DNA from: Nissolia schottii
Taxonomy: Eukaryota; Streptophyta; Magnoliopsida; Fabales; Fabaceae
Length of the DNA: 64,000 nt
Reading direction: 5' to 3'
Assembly: GCA_003254905.1 (NCBI GenBank)
Contig: QANU01045287.1
Coordinates: forward strand, 52,830 to 116,829
Position 1 is the first letter of the stretch. Each line of letters starts with the position of its first letter. This document shows positions 1-12,743 of this stretch, in pieces. Both the position numbers and the translations under genes were made by a program. The notes under the pieces were generated by a model. That model worked only from the letters and a program-made list of their open reading frames with translations, had not been told where the DNA came from and made no database searches.

Positions 1-1611
1 TTCGATCTCTAAAACGAGGATTTGATCACTTTAGAAGAAGAAAAAAGTGATTATAGGGTATGAACTAATAAATACTTTATAAGTAGCAATGATCACTTTA
101 CATCATTTTCCCCTTTGATCCTTAGTTGAGCAGAATTGAGATTGTCTAAAACAAATTAATTTAGATTGTTAGGACATAATAATTAAATTATTAATTTTTT
201 TAATAATTACTTTAAAAGTCACATAAATAATACCAAAACTATCAATATCCTCATCTATAAAAATACATTTTTCACATAACCATTGGTCAGTAGCTTAAAT
301 TTGGATTGGAGTTATATTACCAAGTTTATCAATCATATATTTGATATTGGATAAATTATTTTAAATGTAAAAAAAAAAATATCACCTGATAACTTTAGTA
401 GAAGAACTTTAATACAATAGAGAGAGAGATCCACTACACCTTAATCCATGTTTATTTCGGTATTTATGTACTCTAAAATTGATAAACGATGTCTATGTAA
501 AGTCATTATTTTATATATGGGTTTGAAAAGTATTTCCCTAATGAAAATCATGCAGGGCAAATGTGCTATCTTTTTTTTCTTCTCTATAAAATTAATATGC
601 CATCTGATATTTGCAATTGACAGTGTCAAAATACAAGACAAATGAAACATTTTTAATTACTTTGAGGGTTAAAAAAAAGTAATACTTTATATAATGTTCA
701 ACACTACTCTAGTATTTGTAACTCTTTATAGTATATAATAATTGAAATGTTGAGAATAAATAATTTAAAATGTTAACTTTTTATCTTTTCTCCAAAAAAC
801 AAAACAACTAAGAACTTTTCACGGAAAATTTCTAATGTAGACTTTTGCATGCATCGTTAGCTAGCGCATCAAGAAGAGATTACATGGAAGCTAAAACACA
901 ACACAGTAAGCCGCACACAACGCTGTGTGTTGAGAATAAAACAAAACAAATGGGAATGCAAAGTGAAAGAGCATTTGGATCCGCAGCAGTAGTAGTGGTG
1001 GTGCTCAAAAATGGAACCGTCTTTTCCATCAACACCTTTTGAACCAATACATCACACTCCTTCCTTTATGCATGCTTTCAGTAACATGTCCCTCGCCTTA
1101 ATTCTCGTTAATTAGCAATTCTTCTACCATCCGACTCACAAATCAAAACTATATTTATTTTCCTATGGAATAGATTGCATTGAGCAAAATCTTTAGTTTT
1201 TCTTTTCTTTTTTTTTTAAGAGCAATTAGCAGAAATGCATTCCAAAAGACAATTGAAAAAACTCACAAAACTTTACCTCATAAATTTATACAATCAAATT
1301 ATAGAAATGTAAAATTTGCATCCCTAACCCAACTCAACCCAGAAAATCCCTCTCGCTCTTTGCAATATTGTAATTGTCTATCTATGTTTACTCTAAGGAA
1401 AACAAAATGGCTACAATAATTACTCATTATTTGTGAAACACTGTCTCACATGTTATCGACTCTAATGACGGTGTCCGACAAAGAGCAAGTACAAACAATA
1501 AAGTCCAAAATGCATCACTAAATTCTCTACCGTCGCTAGGAATCTGAACCATGACATGAGATAGATGGCAGTGAGAAATCAAGCAGCTGGCAATTACTAC
1601 AATTAACAAGA
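1..1611. other. AT-rich intergenic DNA
   Basis: I see no gene here. The stretch is strongly AT-rich with short poly-A and poly-T runs, and the short open frames are of random composition. The last couple of hundred bases before 1612 are probably the 3' flank of the Dof gene, which is read from the minus strand. Confidence 0.6.
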
Positions 1612-2301
1612 CTAGTGAGGAGGGCCGTCATAGCCCGGAAGATGGGGAGGCATACTGTAGTGATTTGGGATCAAAGAAGAAGAAGAAGGAGGAGCAGCTC
1701 TAATGATATTCCGCTGATCAGAATTAATGTTACCTCCGATGGAAGTGGTGGTGCTGATAGTACTCCACACGTGGGAGCTAGCAGGATCATGAAGGAGAGA
1801 AGTAGCAGCGCTGCTTGGTGGAATAAGCAAGCCCTGAAGCGGGGAAGCCTCATCAGGACCGATCTGATGATGATCATGATAGAAAGTGGATGGAGCAGCG
1901 AAGGCAGAATCAGGCAGAGAAGACAAATAGGCATGGTAACTATGGGGGCCAGGCGATGGAACCACAGGAGGGCCCATCAAGGTCGCCAAGTTTGACTGGC
2001 TTTGGACCAGTGCTGGTGGGTGAGGCTGCGATGATCCCAAAGGAGTGGAAGAAGAAGAAGAACAGGTCTTTGGACGCTTATTCCCCTTGCGGGAAGCGCC
2101 GCCAACGGGTATGTTTCTCAAGGTTCCGCCTTGGGTCCAGTACCTCTTGCATCCCTTGCAGTAGTACCGAGGCTGCGAAAGGCTGTAGTTGTTGTAGTAG
2201 CAGAACTTGGTGTTCACAGAATCGCACCGTGGACATTTCTGGTTTTGCTGCGCTTGCGGCGGCGGCGGCGGAGGAGGAGGAGGCTGCTTGTTCTTCTCCA
2301 T
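1612..2301 (-). CDS. Dof-type zinc finger transcription factor
   Basis: Encodes a 229-residue plant-specific Dof protein, a nuclear DNA-binding regulator whose family recognises AAAG core sites. The finger is complete: C-x2-C-x21-C-x2-C with cysteines at about residues 23, 26, 48 and 51, starting [17 protein letters not shown], followed by the usual basic tail ([14 protein letters not shown], then RKGNKR). Before the finger is a run of nine prolines encoded by a CCG/CCT repeat. After it come Ser-, Pro- and His-rich stretches with no known fold, as is typical. I chose the ATG at 2299-2301 (MEKNKQ); the frame stays open two codons further up but without another ATG. The stop is TAG at 1612-1614. 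No intron is needed. The subgroup and target genes cannot be told from the sequence. Confidence 0.95.
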   Translation of the reverse strand: MEKNKQPPPPPPPPPQAQQNQKCPRCDSVNTKFCYYNNYSLSQPRYYCKGCKRYWTQGGTLRNIPVGGASRKGNKRPKTCSSSSSTPLGSSQPHPPALVQSQSNLATLMGPPVVPSPGPHSYHAYLSSLPDSAFAAPSTFYHDHHQIGPDEASPLQGLLIPPSSAATSLLHDPASSHVWSTISTTTSIGGNINSDQRNIIRAAPPSSSSLIPNHYSMPPHLPGYDGPPH

Positions 2302-3234
2302 AAACAAATTGCTGAATTGTTCTGAGATCTGTTGCTCTTGTTCAAATGTCTCTCAGATTGTGATTGAGATGTGCCGCACCAGGCGAAGGAGAAGAAAGCA
2401 AGCTTTGGTGTTTCCGCAGCAAAATTTGATTCATGTGCAACGTGGACAAGGTACAATAAGGAACGGTCTCAATCTGGTGGTGGAGTGGGGAAATAGAGAG
2501 AGATGTCAGATGTATTATGGTGAAAAAATAAATGGAGGGTGGACTCACCAACTTAGTTTAAATGAAAATGGAACAGAAATAATGCACCGCTAATAAAGTG
2601 CACAACTTTTTTTTCAGCTTTAATTGAATGAAAGCCTAAATCAAAACACCACCTGGAACTCCTTTCACAGAGTTGATCTTTCACTGTCACCTCTGACTCT
2701 GAAGAAACCTATAGCCATGTGCTCCCAAAACACCAAAATAGACAAATAGTAGAACAAAAACAACAACTATCAGGAGAGGAACTAATTAATCAGTGAAATT
2801 AACTGAACATGATTGCTGTATAGGAAGGGGCAGATGCAGAAGCAAGAAGAGCTGAGGTAATAGGCGAGCCAAGAGGGAGGAGGAAAAGGGTGGTGAACCA
2901 AATATGGTGGCAGTGTCAAAGCTAATGTCCTATTCTCTCTCTATTTCTGGCTGGTTCCTCTCTGTTTCCTTTTCAGTTTTCATTTCATTCCACATCCATT
3001 ACTACAGTTATAACTTATGTGGCTCTACCATTATTAGTTTTATTTATAAAAGAAAAAAAATTGATGCAATTTATATATATCTTCTAACATCATTTCTGAC
3101 CTTAGCAGCCGGTCGTGTTTGAGAATGGAACAATTAATGTTGTGAAAGTCGTGACTTGAAATGTGGAATTAAGATTTTCTCTAATCAGAAAATACACATG
3201 AAAAAAAAAATATGAATAAGGCTTGATTTTAATT
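2302..3234. other. Upstream region of the Dof gene
   Basis: On the minus strand this is the leader and promoter side of the Dof gene. It has CT-rich stretches and a GGTGGTGGAG-type purine run, but no TATA box that I would defend. No other gene is seen. Confidence 0.4.
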
Positions 3235-3239
3235 TTAAA

Positions 3240-3479
3240 TGTTAAAGATTTTGAGTAAACGGGCAAAGGGACACGGCAAAGACTACAGAGAAAATATAGA
3301 GAACAAGAAATAATAGAATTGTATTATGAGAGTTGTGTATCTTTACATAGGAGGCTGAGCCTATTTATAGGCTGAAGACTCAACGGTCAAAACATAACGG
3401 CCAAAAATAAATTATAATCAATTAATAAGACTAAATCAAATCAAATCAATTATGATCATTAATATAAATATTCTTAACA
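3240..3479 (-). repeat. TRIM LTR (3' LTR in element orientation)
   Basis: 240-bp terminal repeat with TG...CA ends and short inverted termini (TGTTAA/TTAACA). It is next to the polypurine tract at 3480-3490. Confidence 0.93.
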
Positions 3480-3490
3480 CCCTCCCTCAA
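3480..3490 (-). other. Polypurine tract of the TRIM
   Basis: Minus strand reads TTGAGGGAGGG directly against the LTR start, the expected plus-strand priming site of an LTR element. Confidence 0.8.
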
Positions 3491-3549
3491 GCTAAAGCTC
3501 CCCGAGCTTTAAGCTTGTCATAGTTCAACGGAGGGCTCAGTGGAGCAGA

Positions 3550-3745
3550 ACCAACAAAACGGAGGAAACAAAGGCTAGACGGAACCAGCGAAGGGAACTG
3601 TGGCTGGGCGGAACCAGCGAAGGCAATAGTGGCTGGGCGGAACCAGCAAAGGCAGCAATGGAGGCAACATCGGGAGTTGGGCGAAACCAACTAAGGCAAC
3701 ATCGAGAGCTAGGCAGAACTAGCAAAGGCAACAATGATAGGCAAC
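3550..3745. repeat. Short tandem repeats inside the TRIM
   Basis: Imperfect units of roughly 30 bp built on ggctgggcggaaccagc followed by gaaggcaa, repeated several times and decaying towards the right. They fill much of the non-coding interior of the TRIM. No function can be assigned. Confidence 0.8.
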
Positions 3746-3849
3746 AATCGAGACTATGCGGAGGCAGATTGAGTCAACATCAAGATTATGTAGAGGCGGT
3801 TGAGGGGAAAATTGGCGGAAGCAAGAATATGGGTTCAAGGTGGGAACCA

Positions 3850-3863
3850 TGACTCTGATACCA
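3850..3863 (-). other. Primer-binding site (tRNA-iMet)
   Basis: Minus strand reads TGGTATCAGAGTCA immediately after the LTR end. This is the standard site complementary to the 3' end of initiator Met-tRNA used by many plant copia-type elements. Confidence 0.9.
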
Positions 3864-4104
3864 TGTTAAAGATCTTGAGTAAACGGGCAAAGGGACACAG
3901 CAAAGACTACAGAGAAAATATAGAGAACAAAAAATAATAGAATTGTATTATGAGAGTTGTGTATCTTTACATAGGAGACTGAGCCTATTTATAGGCCAAA
4001 GACTCAACGGCCAAAACACAACGGCCAAAAATAAATTACAATCAATTAATAAGACTAAATCAAATCAAATCAATTATGATCATTAATATAAAATATTCTT
4101 AACA
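3864..4104 (-). repeat. TRIM LTR (5' LTR in element orientation)
   Basis: 241-bp partner of the 3240-3479 repeat, differing by scattered substitutions and about one indel. Followed at 4105-4109 by the target duplication TTAAA. Confidence 0.93.
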
Positions 4105-4109
4105 TTAAA

Positions 4110-5320
4110 TAAACATTCATGTAATTTTTTTATTTAATGTTTGTAAAATGACTAGTTAATTACATAACCAAAGTATTGGTGCTGGCTACTAGCTTTCTCA
4201 ACTAAAGTTATTCATACAGCATGACCACATTCTTATTTTGTGATTGAAATCGCAGCCTTATTTGTCCCAGCGCATCCTTAAAAATGGAAAAGATAAAGTA
4301 TTATTGCATGCCTTGCAAATAAATCCCACTGTAGAATGACTTGATCAATGAGTCATGGATGGACTGGTCAAACAAAAGCCTGTTGCTACAACTGAAAAAA
4401 AAATAAAATTGATTACTAAAATCAGTGCATCTTAATTTGGATTAACTTTATTTTGAATAGCTTGTAATTAAAAACTTCTTCAGATATTTCTTTTACAGTT
4501 AATATTTTCTGAAAAAAAATCAATTGCAAAACATGTTCATAGTCTTTAAGTGTTTTAATCAATGGCAAAATAAATAAAAGGGATGAGTCATGATAAATTG
4601 CAAGATTAGTAGTAGTAACATATGTAATTTGTAATTATTTAAAATTCTGTATATTATATATAATATTTTACAAAGAAATATTAACAATTATATGATTGTT
4701 TATGAGTAATATTATCTGTATCACTTTATACTATTTGAATCACTTAAAAAGTGTGTCACATCATAAAACCCATCACCTCATAATATGTTATGAGAGTAAG
4801 GACAAGAAGTTTATACACTTTAGTTAAAATAGTATTTTTTAAAGGGTTTATTGTTTGATTTTTTTTTTTTTTAATGATTCCAACTCTAATAAGTGAGTCG
4901 ATCTCTCATGGGATCCAAGTGTCCACATCATCGCTTCTTTCTTAGCCTATAATGATTTTGTGTACTTCATAATAAATTAGTGAAAAAAGAAAAAGGATGA
5001 CATGCTAGCTCATGCTGTAATGAGTTATTGAAGTTGTGCCCACCACATCATCCTTTATCCTCTCATGTCATGCATGATTTCTGACGAGTGGATCCGTTTG
5101 ACGAACTGCTCCAACACCCAACCACTTCAGTTCTATTGCGCCATTCTCTGACTGGTGTTTCACGGTGCTGGTGGGGACTGGGTACAACATTAACGTATAA
5201 AATCGTTAATTAATTGTTTTCATTCTTTTATTAATTAAAATTTACCCCTAAATCCTAATCATTGTGCTGATTATGTGGCCAACCAGAGGAGCTGTCACCG
5301 TACCCATTGGCTGATTATTC
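4110..5320. other. AT-rich intergenic DNA
   Basis: No gene seen. The last few hundred bases belong to the upstream side of the DUF1764 gene, split from it by the insertion at 5343-6570. Confidence 0.5.
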
Positions 5321-5342
5321 TGGAATGCGCCCCGTTGATAAT
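5321..5342 (+). repeat. Left copy of 22-bp direct repeat flanking an insertion
   Basis: A 22-bp word starting tggaatgcgc and ending gttgataat is repeated exactly at 6571-6592. The two copies bound 1228 bp of unrelated, mosaic DNA, so they look like a long target-site duplication. Confidence 0.85.
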
Positions 5343-5427
5343 GAGGTAAGACAACATCAATATTAGTGAAAACTCATATAATGTAATCCTTCAAACATTG
5401 GAACCGCAATCAAATAATTGAAAACAA
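5340..5427 (+). repeat. 88-bp copy of eS6 (RPS6) intron 5 sequence
   Basis: Aligns without gaps to 10949-11036 with 5 mismatches. The other copy sits inside the last intron of the eS6 gene. Its first three bases (aat) overlap the end of the 22-bp repeat, a possible microhomology at the junction. Confidence 0.9.
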
Positions 5428-6570
5428 TCTTAGTTAGAGGGCAGCCCTAAGGCCCGTATAATTATCAGCCCAAGCCCTATTCCATATTTGTCATGTGCTT
5501 CAAAAGCCGCAGCTCTCTAAAAACCTTGTTCACGTTGGGCTTGGGTCGGGTACCATCGGGCTAGCCCAAATCCACAGCCTTCTCTCATTCCATCTCTGAT
5601 CTCTCATCTCATTCTGCACATCTGTATCTCCCAAATCAACAAAGCCTAAAACTCTCTGATCTCTGCATCTCATTCGGGCTAGCTTCGCGCCGTTGCTTCA
5701 CGCTGCCATCCCTCTGTGTCGGCGAGCTCGCGTTTCTCTCCAATCAGGTGCGTTTTGATCTCTGTTCTGTGATTATCCTTTTCCCCCTTTTAGTTTCTCG
5801 TGATTTTTTGGTGAGTTTTCTTGTTGCATGTTTTGTGTACTGCAACCCTGTGTTGTTTCTCTGATTATTGTGTTTCTCTGAGGCTTATTTAGGATGATTA
5901 TTTGCTTTCTTGTATTTTTCTTCTCTTTCTTTGTTCTGCTGCTAACCCTGCATCACTTGTATTAGAGAATTGTTGTTGTGCCAGAAACGATGTAATAGAA
6001 CACAACAGGGCCAAAGCTATAAGGGGTGTTGTGGCTGAAGGAATTGTAGCTCTAGGTCCTGGTAGATTTCCTATGGCTTGGGGTTCAGGGTCCAATTCAT
6101 CTAGGATCCTTGCAGGGTTGGCAACAAAAAAAGGTTGTGGTTAGAAACAAGAATATGCAAAGGGTGGCCTTGATGATGCTGTTGTTAACATTGGCCATTT
6201 TACACAAATAGGAACTTGTGTTGTTGCAATGAGCCATGAGGATGGATTTTTGTTAGGATTTGAGAGGAAGATTTCTTTGTTTATGATGATGCAGATTTTG
6301 GCTGTGTGATTATATATACACAAAAATCCAATAGATCGTATGTGTGATTAAATCTTCTAGTGGAGCTGGTAGAATCTTTGGTCAAGGAAATTGGAAATTT
6401 TAACCCCCACATCCTGTAATTGCTACCACTTTAGGAGGAAAACAATTCCTTGATTCTTCTTGCATTAAAGTCTGATGGTAAACTCATTATCCCATTCTAG
6501 ACCTTTTTATTTCAGCCTCTTGCAGCCAAGCCAAGCCACCTATGATTATGACATCATTTGAAATCGTTAA
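5343..6570. other. Mosaic insertion (patchwork or filler DNA)
   Basis: Bounded by exact 22-bp direct repeats. From left to right it holds: an 88-bp piece matching the eS6 intron at 10949-11036; a segment with several TGGGCT/AGCCCA motifs and a CT-rich leader-like stretch ending ccaatcag|gtgcg, which resembles a housekeeping promoter, first exon and donor site; an intron-like T-rich stretch; and a broken coding-like stretch. It has no terminal inverted repeats, poly-A tail or LTRs that I can see. The best reading is templated filler at a double-strand break; a Helitron or Pack-type capture is less likely because the flanking duplication is long. Confidence 0.6.
5900..6480 (+). pseudogene. Broken gene fragment, unrecognised
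   Basis: Within the mosaic insertion, one frame reads through roughly 80 codons (5902-6144, with residues such as RAKAIRGVVAEGIVALGPG and FPMAWGSGS). Coding-like text continues beyond its stop in shifted frames with stops (for example GHFTQIGTCVVAMSHEDGF near 6190-6250). The composition looks like protein-coding DNA, but I do not recognise the family. Frame shifts and stops mean it is not a working gene. Confidence 0.35.
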
Positions 6571-6592
6571 TGGAATGCGCCCCGTTGATAAT
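6571..6592 (+). repeat. Right copy of 22-bp direct repeat
   Basis: Exact partner of 5321-5342. Joining the DNA outside the two copies gives a continuous upstream region for the DUF1764 gene. Confidence 0.85.
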
Positions 6593-6624
6593 TGCCAGAT
6601 TAATTAGTCTCTACTTTATCCTAT

Positions 6625-6755
6625 TGGGCTTTGGCCCATGAAATGTTTAGTTAGCCCACTTGGTACGATTCGTAGTGAGGGGTGGAACGGTGCATCGTGA
6701 CTTGCTCTGTTTGTTTCGTCTTCTTCCCCGAAATTGATTTTGTGTTTTAGGGTTT
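6625..6755 (+). promoter_or_regulatory. Site II motifs and telo-box upstream of the DUF1764 gene
   Basis: TGGGCT at 6625-6630, GGCCCA at 6633-6638 and AGCCCA at 6653-6658 are site II-type elements. TAGGGTTT at 6748-6755 is a telo-box in reverse. In plants this pair is typical of ribosomal-protein and other growth-linked genes. The eS6 gene in this window has the same pair. No clear TATA box is visible. Confidence 0.65.
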
Positions 6756-6800
6756 TGCAAGTTGCAACTCAGCTCAGCTTATCTTTGCTTTAAATCGCAG

Positions 6801-7199
6801 GTGAGTTGTGGCTGCATTATCTCACTAGTGGCGACCGAAGACGCCACGACACTGGTCAGCTCCCCTTCCTCGCCGTGAATCAAGATTCTCTCTCATTCAA
6901 AACGATCTGTTTCAGCAGGTGGAGGTTTTCTGATTGTATATTCTATTCTTTTTTAATGTGTGTATATCTCGATTTCTGATGATTTTGGGTTTGATTTTAT
7001 TTTTTGAATGAAAATTTCTAAATTTAAATTTAAAAGGCATTTGGACTTTCATTCTGTAAGCTGCAACTTTTTGGCGTTATGGTGTTGCCAAGGATATAAA
7101 AGGACACTTACTAAAGTTTCAAAGCATGATGATTTTTCTTCTATATATGTTTGTTGCGAAAAACCTGGTTTCTCACAAAGGTTGCGACATGATATGCAG
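6801..7199 (+). other. Probable 5' UTR intron of the DUF1764 gene
   Basis: A donor AAATCGCAG|GTGAGT at 6800/6801 and an acceptor GATATGCAG at 7199/7200 bracket T-rich DNA just before the start codon. The splice pair is my proposal; an open frame does run through 7008-7217 in phase with the CDS, so a longer N-terminus cannot be excluded. Confidence 0.5.
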
Positions 7200-7217
7200 C
7201 TTTCCTTTTTCACTACA

Positions 7218-7601
7218 ATGACGAAGAAGGGTTCTAAGGTGACCCCTAGTAAGTTGCAAGAGGATACTGATGTCCAAGAGAAGAAGCCATTGGTGGAACC
7301 GAAGAAGGCGGGGAGTGAAATTGATGACATTTTTGCTGGGAAAAAGAGGAAGAAACCTGAATCGGGAAAGACTGGAAAACTCGATGATGGAACTAAAAGA
7401 ACCAATGATAAAACAAGGAAGATGAAAAAGAAGAAGCAAACCAAAGGGGCAGGCGGCGGCGAGTTTGTAGACCCACCTTCTCGGCCAAGAAGGAAAACAA
7501 ATGATGGGCTTTCCATCTACACTGAAGAGGAATTGGGTATTAATAAAGGGGATGCTGGAAGCACCCCGCTCTGTCCGTTTGATTGCTCTTGCTGCTTTTG
7601 A
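7218..7601 (+). CDS. DUF1764 family small basic protein
   Basis: 127-residue protein starting MTKKGSKVTPSK. It matches the eukaryotic DUF1764 family: a DDIFAGKKRKKPE-type motif near residues 35-50, a Lys-rich middle that would serve as nuclear or nucleolar targeting signal, and the conserved C-terminal block (PPSRPRRKTNDG, IYTEEELG, then TPLCPFDCSCCF at the end). Length is normal for the family. Its biochemical role is unknown. The stop is TGA at 7599-7601. I chose the ATG at 7218 because family members begin with a short Lys-rich head; the in-frame extension up to 7008 looks like intron. Promoter motifs suggest co-expression with ribosome production, which is inference. Confidence 0.85.
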   Translation: MTKKGSKVTPSKLQEDTDVQEKKPLVEPKKAGSEIDDIFAGKKRKKPESGKTGKLDDGTKRTNDKTRKMKKKKQTKGAGGGEFVDPPSRPRRKTNDGLSIYTEEELGINKGDAGSTPLCPFDCSCCF

Positions 7602-8229
7602 TGGTTGCTGCATGACATTTTCTGCACCCAATTCCTCGCTGGAAACATCTGTATTGTGAATGTGATTGACCCTTCAAGTTAGGCGCAGTGCTTTTCATTT
7701 ATTATATTTATGGTAGGACCAAATATGGGTCGAGTCTACTTGTGCTGAGATTAGATTCTTTAGCTCTAGATATGATTCCTTAGATGAGTTTAGATAGAGT
7801 TTTGCAGCAGTTTCACAGTGGCTCATCTAGTCGTCCTCCCTTGTAACAGGATTGTGTATGCATAGCGTATACCAGTGGGTTTGTGTAACTGTTTATAAAA
7901 CAGTTGTTTGGCTCTGCTTTTCTTTAATTTTCACATTTTTTTCATGTTCAGTCATGCTTATTTATGAGCTCTTCTTCCATTCTTATAATTTCGTTTTGCG
8001 TTCTGTTATTAAATGTGTTATGTGCGCCTTAAAAAATTGCCCGACATTATTCTTTGAGTGAAACCTTATATTAGTTTGTTGTGGTAACTGATAACGTAGC
8101 TTTACTATTTACTCTAAGTTTTATCAAAATTGGCTGAATGATTGGGTTCGTTTTTGCCATACTGTTTCTCAATCTCTATGGAGGAGAGAAAGCCATGTTT
8201 CCCCTCATCGAAAATTGGTTGATAAGTGT
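7602..8229. other. 3' UTR and downstream flank of the DUF1764 gene
   Basis: T-rich DNA with no supported gene. The first few hundred bases, rich in tgt and ttt, are likely transcribed 3' UTR. Confidence 0.4.
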
Positions 8230-8289
8230 TAGGTTGCCCGCCTTAAACCCTTGGCCCCCCTCCTTTCTCTTGTGTGCTTACTCTTTGGC

Positions 8290-8530
8290 ACTCCAAGTCT
8301 CTACTGTCTGCATATGCTGCTTTGTTAATTCCTTCTTTGGCTTTATCATTCATCAGACCCGCCATGTCCTTCGTCTTTGCCTCTGCATTATGCGTATACT
8401 GTTTGGTTCACTCGTCCGTTACTTGTGCTTTGTGCTTTGCCTTTGGCCTCAGCCATCCCTCGGCTTGTTTTTTCTCGGGCTCTCCTTGTCCCTTGTTAGT
8501 CTCCACTCTCGCTTCAAGTATTTCCTTGTA
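8290..8530 (-). pseudogene. LEA-like gene fragment, decayed
   Basis: The minus strand carries LEA-style text (AEAKTKDMAGLMNDKAKEG, followed by INKAAYA) around 8310-8390 and further Lys/Glu/Ala-rich pieces to about 8520, but stops and frame changes break it. The style, alternating K, A, E and D in 11-residue-like periods, is that of late embryogenesis abundant proteins that protect cells in drying. It shares the MADKAKEG-like core with the fragment at 9533-9658, so the two are probably copies or exons of one former gene. Confidence 0.5.
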
Positions 8531-9532
8531 GAATTACAGCTACAGGAATTTCGTTAATTGCTCGTGCCTGTCTGTTCCATTTCTCCAGTGGAAACCCCAC
8601 TCTAGAGAATTGAACGTTGAACTCGAATTTTTACCAATGGAAATTTTATGATGAACTATACATACAACCAAAGAGTGAAAATTTGTTGAAAACAAAACAG
8701 GAGAATTTGTGGGAAGACCTGAGGGAGAGTGAAGGGGCGAGACGGAAAGATTTGGTGAAGGGGTGGATGGTATGTTTCTTATGCTGTTTGGCTTGGTTAC
8801 TTTGTTTTTTCGTAGTGAAATCTGCAGTTTGACTAACTAATGGCTTTATCGCGGTTCTACAAGCATTTATGATCTTGTTGCTCAGAAGCACATTTTTACC
8901 TTGTTCAGTGACATTAGATCTTGTGTTGCTACAAGTATTTGCTGCATCTTCCTTCAGTGTAGCCAAAAAAATATAGGAAGCAGCCAGAGTATGCCGTTAT
9001 TTATCACTTGCTTTCGTGTGGCAAATTCTTTTTATGATTCCATCGAAGGAAAAGATGATTGAACTAAATTTAACAGGCTTTGACAAGAAGTGAATGTGCG
9101 TGTTATGTAGTAACAGAACAGTACATTGTAAGCACCTAAAAAGCGATTGAGAATGGCTTAATCAATTTAACTTTCAAAAATTTATCGTATCGAATCTTTC
9201 GTCCCATACCCCTTCTCGTTTGATGATAGAGCTTCTTGTGAAACCTTTTTACGTAACCTCAGCGTAAATGGATCAACAAGTAAAAAGTAGCAGTATAATT
9301 GATGATTTAATTTCTTTCACGTACGTTATTTTCTTGTTTGTTTTTTGACGCACTTAAGTATTAAACCCCACTGCAAGCGAGCTAACAAAGTGACTCCAAT
9401 TTATTTGGATTATTTGAAAAAGTAGAAACAAACATTGTAGTTGGTATTTTGATTTCCAAATCTTCCCTCCTCTCATCAGATCTTCTCACTTCAACAACAC
9501 AATCACGATCATACCTTGGCCACTCACACTCC

Positions 9533-9658
9533 CTATGCACCCTCCACCGTCTCCTTGGTCTTATCAGCCAGTGTCCCTGCAGCATCCTTGGTGCGCTCTG
9601 CTGCTTTGCTTGCCCCTTCTTTGGCTTTGTCAGCCATCGAACCAGCATGCTCTTTCAT
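9533..9658 (-). pseudogene. LEA-like fragment, 41-codon open frame
   Basis: An open frame from ATG at 9656-9658 to TAG at 9533-9535 gives a clean hydrophilic LEA-like segment (MKEHAGSMADKAKEG, KAAERTKDAAGTLADKTKET). The frame is open a little upstream of the ATG too. It is far shorter than normal LEA proteins of this type (100 residues or more), so it is either a last exon whose upstream exons I cannot connect, or a remnant. Family call from composition and repeat pattern; expression unknown. Confidence 0.55.
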
Positions 9659-9759
9659 TTCTGGTGCTCTCTCCCCTCCATCAATATTAAGGTCACTATG
9701 AATATGGCTGTAAATACCTCAGAATAGTTTGAAGCATTGGCGAGGATGATCCTAGAGGG

Positions 9760-10521
9760 CTAGTGGGAAGAGGCGGGGGAGAGTGAACCTGGTTGCCTTG
9801 TCTTTCTCGAGAGGTTTGTTTTGCTTGCCCTGTTCTTCTTTTTCGGTGACTGGGTGCGAGTTTAAAAGCTAGAAAAGGTTTATCACCGTTCCAGAAGTAC
9901 TAGCACAACTGCACGTCTGAAAGGTAAGGTCGAATGCAAGTCACTTGACACGTGCCAAAAAGCTGTTTGCTACGTTAAATTTTGCTCTTTGTCCCAACTC
10001 ACACTAGTACAATATCTACACCGAGAGAAATCGCTGGTTGAATTATTTATTTGGGTTTGTAATTCAGAATATTTGACTCTGATGTGAGCCTTTTACAACT
10101 CATGGACTTTTCAAGGGGGCCTGGATCGCGAATAATGGAATGTTTTCAATAGTAATTAATAAACAGCAAACGAGCGAAATGAAAAAACATTCAATTCAAA
10201 CAATAGCTTTCCACCAAAAAGAACTGGTTAATCAATCAAAACAGAGCTAGTTTCAGGTACAATTCCAAACAAGCTTAACATAGACGTTTAGTCATGATAA
10301 TCAGGGCATGCATAAAATCCTTCAATTAAGAAATTCAAACTAGGCAAAAAGATCCTTCAATACGGTTGAGCTCTCAAAACAACATTACAAAATAAGTCAA
10401 TAACTCGACATGTTTAAATAGCAAAACCATAAATGTTTATCACAGTCGCCATCCTGGAAAAAGGCTACCAAAAACTAGGATGAAAGTTTAGACTTTCATC
10501 CTACTCTATCTCGGAAAGAGT
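9760..10521. other. Intergenic and eS6 3' UTR
   Basis: No gene seen. The right part, next to 10522, is the likely 3' UTR of the eS6 gene on the minus strand. Confidence 0.4.
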
Positions 10522-12655
<2,134 letters not shown>

Positions 12656-12743
12656 TTTTCACGCCTTGATTCCGCCGCAGCTAACTCTAGGCGAGTGTTC
12701 GGAATTGGAACAACAAACGGCTCAGCTCAGAAACGAGAGAAGA

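Larger units (their letters stand above)
3240..4104 (-). mobile_element. TRIM retrotransposon (terminal-repeat retrotransposon in miniature)
   Basis: Two near-identical direct repeats of about 240 bp (3240-3479 and 3864-4104), each starting TGTTAA and ending TTAACA, flank a 384-bp interior with no coding capacity. The element is bounded by perfect 5-bp target duplications TTAAA (3235-3239 and 4105-4109). A primer-binding site matching initiator-Met tRNA abuts the right LTR and a purine tract abuts the left LTR, so the element reads on the minus strand. Total length 865 bp. It lacks gag and pol, so it must have moved using enzymes of another element. High LTR similarity and the intact duplication suggest a fairly recent insertion. 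Confidence 0.95.

Noticed and set aside
448..645. Small open frames in the first kilobase
   Set aside because: AT-rich random frames with no start context, no family signal and no splice partners.
1615..2303. Long plus-strand open frames opposite the Dof gene
   Set aside because: They are mirror frames of the Dof coding sequence and its CCG repeat; their protein text is low-complexity and unlike any family.
7049..7631. Minus-strand frames of about 150 codons opposite DUF1764
   Set aside because: Shadows of the Lys-rich plus-strand gene; Phe/Leu-rich because they are complements of AAG codons.
8138..8557. Leu/Cys-rich 139-codon plus-strand frame, apparently a membrane protein
   Set aside because: It is the complement of the decayed LEA text; the apparent hydrophobicity comes from reversing Lys- and Glu-rich codons.
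8646..8966. 106-codon minus-strand frame between the LEA pieces
   Set aside because: It does not resemble LEA or any other family, has poor coding style and ends in AT-rich DNA; no splice link to either LEA piece was convincing.
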